A stretch of 64,000 nucleotides of DNA from Aporrectodea caliginosa (taxonomy: Eukaryota > Annelida > Clitellata > Crassiclitellata > Lumbricidae), in the NCBI GenBank assembly GCA_020284085.1, contig JACEVL010000341.1:1298571-1362570 (forward strand). Reading direction: 5' to 3'. Below the pieces are notes generated by a model. It was not told the DNA's origin, did not search any database, and was given only the letters and a program-made list of their open reading frames with translations. Shown here piece after piece: positions 34,778 to 43,081 of this stretch; the first letter of the stretch is position 1; each line of letters begins with the position of its first letter. Both the position numbers and the translations under genes were made by a program.

Positions 34778-36581
34778 CTGCCCTCCAAAGCCAAAACGCA
34801 GTAACTCGAAAAAAAATTTTTTTCACTTTTTTACATTTTTCCACTTAAGATGTAACTATCTTCGTGTTAAAAAATTGTCGAAGCTGTATTATCACTGGTT
34901 TCCGAGATTTTGTGTTGCCAAAACGCAGTAAGTCGGATATTTTTCACTCGATGCCAAGCCAAAACGTAGTACTGCGTTATAACCACAGTATTCTGCTGCT
35001 CCTACAAACGAATACCAAGCCAAAACGCAGTGCTGCGTTATGGCTTAGTAATAAGTCATCGTTTAGGCATTCTGTTTCCGGTTTTGTTTACAATTAATGA
35101 GCGTGAAACAAATTTATCAATCCGAATTAATCTGAAGTAAGTTATATAAAGCGTTTTTAATTGTAAAAGTATTTAATTGTTGCAGTCGTGAATTATAATT
35201 ACGGATTGTAAAACAGTCTGTTAATTAATATTTTCTATATTTTTAGACGATGCTTGTATCACGGTTACTTGGGTTTGACTAATACACGGATGGGACAGAT
35301 GGTTACTGAATTATTAGGTTTTTCTTTTACATGAAGTTTTAAGATATTTTACTCTAAGTAGTAGCCTAAGTCGAATTGTAGGCATGTTACAGACGCCCTG
35401 TTTTAAGTCATAAATTCAGACACCAATATCGCTTGATCAATTTAAAATGTAGGTATCCAAGTCGAACTTCACATGTAGGCCCTATTAATTATACAAAGAG
35501 CATTAAGGCACTCTTCTCCAAGAACCATTGGTTTAAATTCCCTGCTTGTTTATCAATAACTGAATGAGATATTTCGCTAAGAGATTTGTGGTATGTAAGT
35601 TCTTACGAAGAGATTTTCAAATTAGGCCTATACCATTTGAACTAGATAAGATGTTTGAAATATGTCTTACACTATATTTTGCTCAAATTTATTGCAGCCT
35701 TCAATGTTCTTTATTATAAAGGATAGATTTGTAGCCTAACAGGAGAGCTGCCAAAATTTTGAGTCTGGCTTTAGAAAAGTGTGGACGAAAACGCAAGGTC
35801 AGAAAACCGGAAAAAAGCTCTCACAAGCTTAAAAAACAGAAAATTAGTTCTACCACAGATTACCCACGTCAACGTTCGACGACATATGCATTTTCAAAGT
35901 GAAAAAGTACCAAGAGTTTCTGAATACACCTCACTTTTAAGTTTGGGGAGTTAAGTTACCTAAAGTGACCTCTAAATGTGGAATGTTCAATTGTTTGTTT
36001 CAAATCAATTTTTTCAATGAATTTGATCAAACATTATTTTCGAAAACATTGTATTCTATCTGTAAATATCTGTAAAGCAACAGTGAATGGCTATTATAAT
36101 TTCCATGACAAAATCTAGTTAGAGTCTAATTTTTATAGCTAAAGTCAATATTTTTTACAATAATTTTTTACTAATTGATGTTCAAATTGAAATTGATGTT
36201 CAAGTTGTTCAAGTTAAAACAAAGGCAGTTAATAATAATAATATAAGTTATAAAGTGCAATCCTTATTACCATTTCACGCTGAATAAAATTGATAAGCCC
36301 AAACGCAGTAATGTGTTTGGCTAGTTGAATTCCCATGAAAATGGGAATTTCATGCAAAGCCAAAACGCAGTACAAACGATTTTTGAGTATTTTGATCGAA
36401 AATCACTAATATTAAAAAAATTTATTTCAACAATAAAATACCCACAATTTAATACATTTTATGGTGTAAATTGTTTTTGGATTGAATAGATAAATTCGGA
36501 GATTTTTGTAATAAACTTTCAAATCAACTTTCTGCAAAATATTGGTTTTCCGAGTTACTGCGTTTTGGCTTTTGAGGGCAG
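34778..36581. mobile_element. 1.8-kb non-autonomous DNA transposon in the intron
   Basis: Terminal inverted repeats of about 34 bp begin CTGCCCTC and contain AAAGCCAAAACGCAGTAACT (34778-34812; inverted 36548-36581). AGTT occurs on both sides (34774-34777 and 36582-36585) as a likely 4-bp target duplication. The word GCCAAAACGCAGTA recurs inside at about 34917, 34965, 35018, 36297 and 36358, as expected of transposase-binding subterminal repeats. The interior is A/T-rich without a transposase frame. I do not assign a superfamily. Confidence 0.8.
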
Positions 36582-36599
36582 AGTTGTAGTGGATGAAAG

Positions 36600-36950
36600 A
36601 ACTTATTGTCAAACGTCTTCACCACTTGTTGTGTATGATGGGTTGCGAGGGCATGTAATGTTCTACATGTGAAACGTAGTCAGGCACGGCTTAAGAGTTA
36701 GGCCTTCGTGATGATCGTTCGTTGCCTCGGCCATGTCGACCCGGCCACCGGCCCAAAGGCCGTTGGCGAAAGAAGACTCCCAGCAGAAGTTAATGTCGTT
36801 TATTTCAGTGACAAACAGTGTACATCGATGGTGACATCAAACTCTTAACTCTCGACTGTTCTATCTGACTTGTCTGACGGTCTGAACTCTGATAGTCTGC
36901 TATGATAGTCTGCTCTCTTACTAATAAGACAGCGTTTATATATACAGAAC
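36600..36950. other. Intron sequence, possible LTR-like fragment
   Basis: GC-rich start (GGCCATGTCGACCCGGCCAC) and a TATATA word near 36938. No gene is recognised. Confidence 0.3.
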
Positions 36951-36954
36951 AAGT

Positions 36955-37495
36955 CAGCTTAGGCTTAGCTGGGCTGGGTGGTCGATGCAGTCAAGAAGGC
37001 CGAGTTTGGTAAGGTAATCACTGCCTTACTCATAACCCTGCCTTGTCTAGTCCGTCTCTCTGTCTCTCTCTATCTATCTTTGCCTGTCTGCTTCAATCTG
37101 TCTGTTGGCACTCGGTCAGTCGGTCTGTGGTCAGCGGCCTGGAATTCCACACCCTCTACGGCTTGAGTGTCTGAGTCTGTGTCTGGGTGCACTAATGATA
37201 TGGTGCCAGAGAAGTCAACCCCTACATAATAATAACGATAATGAATCAATGATAATGATATAGGCTTAGCTGGCTGGGTGGGTTACTCGCTTACTCACAT
37301 CTCTGCCTTGTTAAATCCCTCTCTCTGTCTTTCCCTATGTCTTTGTCTGTCTGCTTCTGTCTGTCTGTTGGCACTCAGTCAGTCGGTCTGTGGTCAGCGG
37401 CCTGGAATTCCACACCCTCTACGGCTTGAGTGTCCGAGTCTGTGTCTGGGTGCACTAATGATATGGTGCCAGAGAAGTCAACCCCTACACATAAA
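36955..37495 (+). repeat. Tandem duplication of an about 270-bp segment
   Basis: The unit at 36958-37230 is repeated at 37262-37492 with few changes. The longest shared part runs from GTTGGCACTC through GGCCTGGAATTCCACACCCT to ATGATATGGTGCCAGAGAAG. It lies in the intron of the secreted gene. Confidence 0.85.
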
Positions 37496-37679
37496 TACAT
37501 ACATACTGTATTGTGTATACGTATATCATCTGAACGGCTCTGGCAGCCATTAGGTATAGTTAATCTATCTGCTTTATTGTTTTCATTCACAAAGCAAACA
37601 AAATTCATTTGTTTCACATCAGTTTAGACATTTCTCTGAACTTTCTTAATTGTTTTTTTCGGATTGTACTACAGAAAAG

Positions 37680-37924
37680 GTAAATGCGGCAACGACGGTT
37701 TCTACTACAAGAACGATTATGAGTTCGTAATCTGTTCATAGAACAAATTAACGCCTACGAACAGCCCTGTGCACCAGGATCACGTAACTCCGGATTTGGC
37801 CACTACACCCATGGTGGACACTACTACTACCGCGACTTCGCTTAAATTTGCCAAATGTGATGTCAACCTCGTCGACTACGGAGCTGGAATTCCACTATCC
37901 GGATATGGTCACCATGCCTGCTGA
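37680..37924 (+). pseudogene. Small secreted protein, exon 2 (frame-broken)
   Basis: Follows an acceptor AG at 37678-37679. The first frame reads KCGNDGFYYKNDYEFVICS and then meets TAG at 37738. The continuation lies in a second frame (YEQPCAPGSRNSGFGHYTHG, ending TAA at 37843) and a third (CDVNLVDYGAGIPLSG to TGA at 37922). The Cys spacing and the DGFYY, CAPGSRN and VNLVD words resemble small chitin-binding-type secreted proteins of lophotrochozoans. Two indels either kill the gene or are sequencing errors. The neighbouring virus-like element starts within about 40 bp of the stop codon, so its insertion may have hit the 3' UTR. Confidence 0.6.
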
Positions 37925-37944
37925 ATTTGCCTGGATAATGGATG

Positions 37945-38168
37945 GGCGCTCTGGCCCGATCGTATGAGTCATAGGCGTAATCGTTGGGGAACATTCCCGC
38001 AGTATCGATCGTAGGCGTAAACGTTGGGCAATAAAGCGTACGATCGCGCGTCTCCGAAGTTTCAACGAGTCGGCATTTTCATCGAAACCGCCTATGAGTC
38101 AAAGGTCGCGGAAGTTCCCAACAGTTTCGATCAGTCGTCAGTTTTGATGATGAGTCGTCACACGGTCG
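37945..38168 (+). repeat. Left terminal inverted repeat region
   Basis: The innermost part (38114-38168: GTTCCCAACAGTTTCGATCA ... GATGAGTCGTCACACGGTCG) is the inverted counterpart of 56383-56420. The outer part is diverged, with repeated CGATCG and ATGAGTCA words (TGAGTCA at 37965 and 38095). The integrase frame ends inside it: its last codons and TGA (38158-38160) are part of the repeat. Confidence 0.8.
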
Positions 38169-39072
38169 TTAAGTCTTCATTATTGACCCACGAATTAAAG
38201 GACTCGGGATAACCAAGCCATTTTACGAGTGATTTCTTTCCGCGTTTCCTGATAACCTTCTCGATTCTAAATAATTCTTGAGTCGTCTTCTGTAGCTCTT
38301 GCTCGTAGAATGAGCCTTGAATTTCTTCTCCGTTATAATCTTTAATCTTATAGGTTGGAGGATCTGTGTATTGAACTCCAGACACGGTAAACACCTCTTC
38401 AGACCATCTCGCCGTGTATCCTTTTTCAAATGTAGTCTTTTTCTTCGTTATTCTAACTTTATCACCTACCGAGAACATAGGCTTAATGGGTTCTGAAATT
38501 TCATCACCGTACAAATTCATCCATACAGTCTTTTCATTAATTTTCAGGCTCGCTTTAGAGGGAGTCATTTTAATAGAAGAATGTCTCGCGTTATTATAAT
38601 TACTAACCATTTCGCCTAATACATCGATATATCTTCGAGTTGAATTAGCTGTAAAATACTTAAACATTTTATCCCTCATCGTTCGATTCCATCTCTCAAC
38701 TACACAGGATTTCTCCTCATTTTCAGTGGAATATAACTCAACTAAATTCTTTACATCCTTATTATAAAATTCTTTTCCTTTATCAACCCATACTTTACCT
38801 GGTTTTCTTCCGCTCTCTAATATTTTCAAGAAACCACTAGCTGTAGATTTTCCGCTCTTATCATGTAGTGGCACGATCCAACCATACTTTGAAAATACAT
38901 CTATAACCGTTAACAAATATTTCACGCCATCGTTATCTTTAGCGAACGCTTGCATATCGATCAGATCAGCTGCCCAAATGTCATCTATACCCCCGACGTA
39001 CACCTTCCTTTTTCTAAAATGCCTTACTACAGGTTTATGCAATTCATCCGCTAGTTGGTCAGTCCATTTCAA
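38158..39072 (-). CDS. DDE integrase with C-terminal chromodomain
   Basis: This is the retrovirus-type integrase used by Polintons to insert into the host chromosome. The catalytic acids are visible: D36 in WAADLIDMQAF, D97 in VWVDKGKEF and E126 in CVVERWNRT. The D97-E126 spacing (28 intervening residues) is shorter than the usual 35. The N-terminal zinc-binding HHCC domain is not in this frame. The C-terminus (about 262-304) is a chromodomain (FRIEKVIRKRGKKSLVKWLG, ending SWVNNEDL), expected to bind modified histone tails. No ATG opens the frame: the first codon listed is a TTG, the frame is open upstream, and it overlaps the end of the PLA2 gene at a run of seven A. See the finding on this junction. 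Stop lies in the left terminal repeat. Confidence 0.92.
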   Translation of the reverse strand: MKWTDQLADELHKPVVRHFRKRKVYVGGIDDIWAADLIDMQAFAKDNDGVKYLLTVIDVFSKYGWIVPLHDKSGKSTASGFLKILESGRKPGKVWVDKGKEFYNKDVKNLVELYSTENEEKSCVVERWNRTMRDKMFKYFTANSTRRYIDVLGEMVSNYNNARHSSIKMTPSKASLKINEKTVWMNLYGDEISEPIKPMFSVGDKVRITKKKTTFEKGYTARWSEEVFTVSGVQYTDPPTYKIKDYNGEEIQGSFYEQELQKTTQELFRIEKVIRKRGKKSLVKWLGYPESFNSWVNNEDLTTV

Positions 39073-39584
39073 GCTTTTTTTAAACCTAATCCCAAACTCG
39101 ATTTAGCTGATAATATAGGTTTAACTATAGTCCTCTCTATTCGTTCTCGTAAGCTTGGATTTGGAATATTATTCAAAGCATTAATCATAGCTCTATCAGC
39201 TACATTCCTATTAGCCGTATCGGAGTATTGATTGTAAGCTAAATCGTGAATATACGCAGCATTATCGACCCTGTCAACGGGTTTAGACCACTCTTTCGGA
39301 GTTCCATCAGGATTCAACCGCAAATCTAGTCTAGTTCCTGGTCCCGTAAACTGATGGCCTGGTAAATGCATCTCTCCTGGGAATTTAGCCCACGGTAGCT
39401 TAATGCCGCTTGTAACTGAATTTAGAGCACTGACTAGATCGCCACCTTGTGCTGCTTTCACGAATTGAGTTTTAGTAGTTCCACATACAGCGCATACGCC
39501 TCGAAGCATAGGCCTATTATTTTTACTGACGGCGTTCTGAATATCTTTCGTTTCGGTTTTTCTCTTACACTTTACGCAATACAT
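39069..39584 (-). CDS. Zinc-ribbon plus phospholipase A2-like protein
   Basis: I choose the ATG at 39584 (protein starts MYCVKC), not the upstream codons, because it follows directly on a TTTAAAATAACG box. Length is 171 aa. Residues 3-34 form a Cys4 zinc ribbon (CVKC...CAVC). From about residue 65 comes a phospholipase A2-like domain of the parvovirus VP1 kind: calcium loop FTGPGTRLD (79-87) and catalytic His-Asp in YIHDLAYNQY (H113, D114). In parvoviruses this activity opens endosomal membranes; the same role during entry is inferred here. A QGGD word (46-49) separates ribbon and lipase and could be a protease site. The gene ends GLGLKKA and stop, overlapping the integrase frame by four bases. 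Confidence 0.88.
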   Translation of the reverse strand: MYCVKCKRKTETKDIQNAVSKNNRPMLRGVCAVCGTTKTQFVKAAQGGDLVSALNSVTSGIKLPWAKFPGEMHLPGHQFTGPGTRLDLRLNPDGTPKEWSKPVDRVDNAAYIHDLAYNQYSDTANRNVADRAMINALNNIPNPSLRERIERTIVKPILSAKSSLGLGLKKA

Positions 39585-39618
39585 CGTTATTTTAAATACA
39601 AAAACATTTATATTTAAA
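39585..39618. promoter_or_regulatory. 34-bp divergent promoter between PLA2 and ATPase genes
   Basis: Only 34 bp, all A/T-rich, separate the two start codons. Each start has a TTTAAA-type box a few bases upstream (TATATTTAAAATG on the plus strand, GTATTTTAAAATAACG on the minus). No longer leader is possible between the genes. Confidence 0.6.
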
Positions 39619-40404
39619 ATGGCTATGGAAGTTAAGGATTTATCGTGGAACGAAAATGCATCGAAAAGATTAAACAACCCGCTATTACCTAGAAGTATAC
39701 GAGGTTTAATCGTAGGAAAATCTGGTTGTGGTAAGACGACTTTACTGCTGAATTTACTCTTAAGACCCGAATGGTTAGACTACGATAACCTACAGGTATT
39801 CGGTCTGTCTCTCTTTCAACCAGAGTATAGAATACTTAAAAAAGCATTCGAAGAAAAGCTACCTAAACAAGCCATAATCGGGTTATTCGACTGCCAAGAC
39901 GAGATCATGAGACAAAATATTCCACCAGCATTTGTAGTTGAGGAAATGGCTAAACACTTGAATGAGAAATCTGATATATCTGCCAAGTTCTTTGAATCAG
40001 CCGAAGACGTACCAGACCCGAGAGAATTGAAGCCGGAGAAGAAGAACCTAATGATCTTTGACGACCTGCAGCTACTCAAGCAGAACAAATGTGAGGCCTA
40101 CTACATCCGAGGAAGGCATAGCAATGTTGACTGTTTCTACCTCGCACAAAATTATTTCAAACTGCCTCGGCAAACCATAAGAGAGAACGCAAATTTTATC
40201 TGTTTATTTCCTCAAGACTTAAAAAATATTAATCATATCTATCACGATCATGTAGGTGAAGTAGACATGCCTATGGAAGAATTTAAGAACCTATGCAAAA
40301 CTGTTTGGAAACGTCCGCATGGATTCCTAGTAATCGATTCAACTAGCGGCGCTGACAAAGGAAAGTATAGATGCGGGTTCGATGAATTCTACATACCATC
40401 GTAA
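39619..40404 (+). CDS. DNA-packaging ATPase (FtsK/HerA superfamily)
   Basis: This is the 261-aa packaging ATPase that pumps genomic DNA into the capsid. Walker A is GKSGCGKTT (33-41), and Walker B is LMIFDDL (about 144-150). A conserved polar residue follows in the sensor region (CFYLAQNYF, about 176-184). Length is normal for Polinton and adintovirus ATPases. Start: ATG at 39619 follows TATATTTAAA. The frame is intact. It heads the rightward block of virion genes, 35 bp before the penton gene. Confidence 0.93.
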   Translation: MAMEVKDLSWNENASKRLNNPLLPRSIRGLIVGKSGCGKTTLLLNLLLRPEWLDYDNLQVFGLSLFQPEYRILKKAFEEKLPKQAIIGLFDCQDEIMRQNIPPAFVVEEMAKHLNEKSDISAKFFESAEDVPDPRELKPEKKNLMIFDDLQLLKQNKCEAYYIRGRHSNVDCFYLAQNYFKLPRQTIRENANFICLFPQDLKNINHIYHDHVGEVDMPMEEFKNLCKTVWKRPHGFLVIDSTSGADKGKYRCGFDEFYIPS

Positions 40405-40438
40405 TATAAAATAATAATCTCATTATAAAAAAAAAAGA

Positions 40439-41230
40439 ATGGAATCTGCTCTCGAAAAGCTAGCGACTATCATGGAAAAAGTGGAACGTAACACGAGCCC
40501 AAAATCGTCTTTTTATATTTTGTTGAGTAAAAAGAGCGCGAAGATTAGGACTCGGTTTAATCCGCTAATCGAACTGGACGCGAGTAAAAAGTACGAAATG
40601 TCTCTTCTCAATCTAGAAACTTATTTTTCTTTTCCGAATATTGACGCTACGAACAACCACTTGAGATATTCACCCGATTCGAGTGTTACGTGGTTCGATG
40701 TAAACATTCCGGAGGGGTGTTATGAAATCACGGATATAAACGATTACCTGCAGAGAATCATGAAAGAGAACGGGCATTACGACGCGGTAAACCAAGAATT
40801 CTGTCTTTCGATAGAACCTAACAGTAATACGTTAAAGTCCGTGTTAACTATTGCGACGAATTATGTAGTTGATTTTAGGTCGGACAACTCGATTAGAACG
40901 GTTTTAGGTTTTGATCGCCGGACATATTCGGAGGGGTATAACGAATCCGAACAAATAGTAAACATAATGAACGTAACCAGTTTGAGGGTAACGAGCGATG
41001 TAATCGGGGCTTCGTATACCAACGGATCGACGGCGAACGTGATATATTCGTTTTTTCCTAACGTGGGACCGGGTTATAAGATTATCGAAGTACCTACTAA
41101 TTTGGTGTATCTTCCAGTCACGCTGAGCACGATTTCATCGATGGAGACGAAGCTTACCGACCAAAATGGAAAGCTGGTTAACCTTAGAGGAGAGGAACTG
41201 TCGATTAGATTTCACATAAGAGAAGTGTGA
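40439..41230 (+). CDS. Penton-type minor capsid protein (single jelly roll)
   Basis: 263 aa, intact. It follows the ATPase directly, as in other Polintons. The protein has alternating beta-rich segments (FYILLSKKSAKIR, YEMSLLNLETYFSFP, WFDVNIPEGCYEITDINDYL) and resembles the Polinton minor capsid protein that forms the fivefold vertices. A start box ATTATAAAA and a run of A precede the ATG. I see no enzymatic motif. The identification is from the protein's overall look and position. Confidence 0.8.
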   Translation: MESALEKLATIMEKVERNTSPKSSFYILLSKKSAKIRTRFNPLIELDASKKYEMSLLNLETYFSFPNIDATNNHLRYSPDSSVTWFDVNIPEGCYEITDINDYLQRIMKENGHYDAVNQEFCLSIEPNSNTLKSVLTIATNYVVDFRSDNSIRTVLGFDRRTYSEGYNESEQIVNIMNVTSLRVTSDVIGASYTNGSTANVIYSFFPNVGPGYKIIEVPTNLVYLPVTLSTISSMETKLTDQNGKLVNLRGEELSIRFHIREV

Positions 41231-41261
41231 GTATTAAAAGTTTATCTTAGTTATATATAAA

Positions 41262-41882
41262 ATGAGTCGGTACACGAATATAAAAGTTAATATTTCGGAA
41301 GGACAGAAAGACAAAATTAAAAGAGCGCTCGAAGCGGGGTGTGATGGTGTGAGTATTAGACTATCTCACGATGATCTGTCGGGAGAACACGTATTAGCTC
41401 TAACTCAAGCGCAAATTAACAAGATGACTAAAGCGTATGAGAATGGGAAGGGTGTGACGATCAAAATGAGTAAAACCCAGTTAGTTCATAACGCCAAAGT
41501 CGAAGGCGGATTCATCGGAGCTATTCTACCGTTTCTAGCAACGGCTGGTAAATTCCTTCTTTCCAGCGTACTACCAGGTCTCGCGACTGGAGCTCTAAGC
41601 GGTCTAGGTTCTGCGGCAACTTCGAAAATCATCGACAAAATTAGCGGATCCGGAGTTACTGGAGGTGTGATATACATCAGAAGAGGAGACAGAAACGCCA
41701 AGATAGTTCAACAAGGAGAAGGTCTTTACCTAAAACCGTGGAGGGGATCTGGATTAGATGGTCAGGGAGATGGTCTCTATATGAAAACTGGTAAAGGGTT
41801 GTTTATGAAAACTGGTAAAGGTCTTATACTCGGTCCTAATTCTCCATTTTCAAACATTCCGATTCTCGGGTGGTTGTTATAA
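41262..41882 (+). CDS. Minor virion protein with VEGG site and hydrophobic segment
   Basis: 206 aa. Residues 1-75 are a polar, mixed alpha/beta domain. At 80-84 lies VEGGF, which fits the adenain cleavage pattern (hydrophobic-x-G-G followed by cut). Immediately after comes a hydrophobic/amphipathic stretch (GAILPFLATAGKFLLSSVLP, 86-105) of the sort seen in membrane-lytic capsid peptides. The C-terminal 70 residues are Gly-rich with repeats of the form GxGLYxK (GEGLYLK, GDGLYMK, GKGLFMK, GKGLILG). The probable role is a core/cement protein released by the viral protease and acting on the endosomal membrane; this is inference. Start box TATATATAAAATG. Confidence 0.65.
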   Translation: MSRYTNIKVNISEGQKDKIKRALEAGCDGVSIRLSHDDLSGEHVLALTQAQINKMTKAYENGKGVTIKMSKTQLVHNAKVEGGFIGAILPFLATAGKFLLSSVLPGLATGALSGLGSAATSKIIDKISGSGVTGGVIYIRRGDRNAKIVQQGEGLYLKPWRGSGLDGQGDGLYMKTGKGLFMKTGKGLILGPNSPFSNIPILGWLL

Positions 41883-41914
41883 TAATTTAAAACTTTTATT
41901 TCCTATTTATAAAA

Positions 41915-42349
41915 ATGTCGCGTTGGATAAGACCGTTACACAAGTTTGGTACGAAACCCGTTCGTTCGAAAAACTTTCCAATAAACCCTGTAGAGTGGTT
42001 ACCTAAGAATGAAGTGGCCCACAAACCCGTAAAGCACCCAGGCTGCCAAGTATATGAGATTTTTACTCAACGAACGATAACGATTAATCCAAAAGAAACT
42101 GAAACGCTTGAGCTCGGACTAGGTGTTCGAATGAGAAGAGGATGGTGTAAAGTGCAGCTCAAACAGGAAATACAGAGCGCTTGCAGACTACAAGACGATG
42201 TTGTTTCTAAAAATACCGAAGACATCGTCATTACAATTTTAAACGATTCCGATTCGGAAGTTGTCATAAACGAAGGAGATTCGTTATGCTTAGTCGCTCA
42301 TACCTCTCGCAGTAGGAGTGTTGATTTTAAAATTATATTGCTGAATTAA
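41915..42349 (+). CDS. dUTPase-fold protein, probably non-catalytic
   Basis: 144 aa, intact. The second half looks like the trimeric dUTPase beta barrel: ETLELGLGVRMRRGWCKVQL, then DIVITILNDSDSEVVINEGD and SLCLVAHT, comparable to the family's I-V-L-N and GDRIAQL strands. The catalytic uracil-binding motif (G-x-I-D-x-D-Y) is not visible, so a structural or decorative use in the capsid is more likely than dUTP hydrolysis. An N-terminal basic arm (about 45 residues) is extra. Start box TATTTATAAAAATG. Confidence 0.5.
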   Translation: MSRWIRPLHKFGTKPVRSKNFPINPVEWLPKNEVAHKPVKHPGCQVYEIFTQRTITINPKETETLELGLGVRMRRGWCKVQLKQEIQSACRLQDDVVSKNTEDIVITILNDSDSEVVINEGDSLCLVAHTSRSRSVDFKIILLN

Positions 42350-42357
42350 AAAAAAAG

Positions 42358-42954
42358 ATGCCACCAGGAAATACAACAATCGTAATGAAAACGGATGCGG
42401 TTGAAGGAAAAGCTCACGCTTACCGACTCGCGAAGATCGCTGAAATTCAAAAAGATATAGAAACAGAACGTGATAAAAGAGCGGTCCTAAACATGAAGTA
42501 TCGTAAAGGCGTTAGGATTATTAACGTAGTAGATGGTATATCTGCTCTTGTCGCGTTAGGTTCAACAGCTTCAGCGATCGCGGTTCTGTCTACGATAGTC
42601 GCGGCACCGGTAGCTGTAGCTCTACAAGCAGTGGCTGTTGGAGCGGGTGTGTTCAGCGCGGTCGGGCGTGTTGTCAACAGAAAGCTCTCGCTAAAGGCGG
42701 AGAAGCATAGACAGATCAAAACGCTAGCCGAGGTAAAACTTAACACGATAAGCGACTACGTTTCGAAAGCCTTAGAAGACGATTATATTTCAGACGAGGA
42801 ATATTCGCTTATTCTAAACGAACTCGGGAAATTCAATGAAATGAAAGAAGAGATCAGAAGCGAGACAAAAGTTAGTATAGACAAAGAACCTGGAATTCGA
42901 GAAACTATGACCGAGTCGTTTAAGAACGTGGGTGAGAAATCGGTGAAAACGTAA
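42358..42954 (+). CDS. Unrecognised virion/membrane protein
   Basis: 198 aa, intact. Residues 20-50 are a charged helix, followed by a long Ala/Val-rich hydrophobic region (about 55-106) able to form two membrane or buried helices. Residues 108-198 are again charged and helical (coiled-coil-like). I know no function. It sits only nine bases behind the dUTPase-fold gene inside the virion block. The stop codon TAA is the first unit of an ACGTAAAA repeat. Confidence 0.6.
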   Translation: MPPGNTTIVMKTDAVEGKAHAYRLAKIAEIQKDIETERDKRAVLNMKYRKGVRIINVVDGISALVALGSTASAIAVLSTIVAAPVAVALQAVAVGAGVFSAVGRVVNRKLSLKAEKHRQIKTLAEVKLNTISDYVSKALEDDYISDEEYSLILNELGKFNEMKEEIRSETKVSIDKEPGIRETMTESFKNVGEKSVKT

Positions 42955-43040
42955 AAAAAACGTAAAAACGTAAAAACGTAAAACGTAAAAACGTAAAAAC
43001 GTAAAAACGTAAAAACGTAAAAACGTAAAAACGTAAAATC
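42949..43040 (+). repeat. (ACGTAAAA)n tandem repeat between virion genes
   Basis: About eleven copies of an 8-bp unit CGTAAAAA (one of 7 bp). The next start codon at 43082 is also preceded by AAAACGTAATG, and an inverted TTACGTTTTAAA lies at 43042-43053. Confidence 0.9.
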
Positions 43041-43081
43041 AATTACGTTTTAAAAACATTATACTATTATTTTAAAACGTA

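Noticed and set aside
39585..39677. N-terminal extension of the PLA2 protein
   Set aside because: The extra upstream codons overlap the divergent promoter and the ATPase start; the internal ATG before the zinc ribbon fits the element's start-box pattern.
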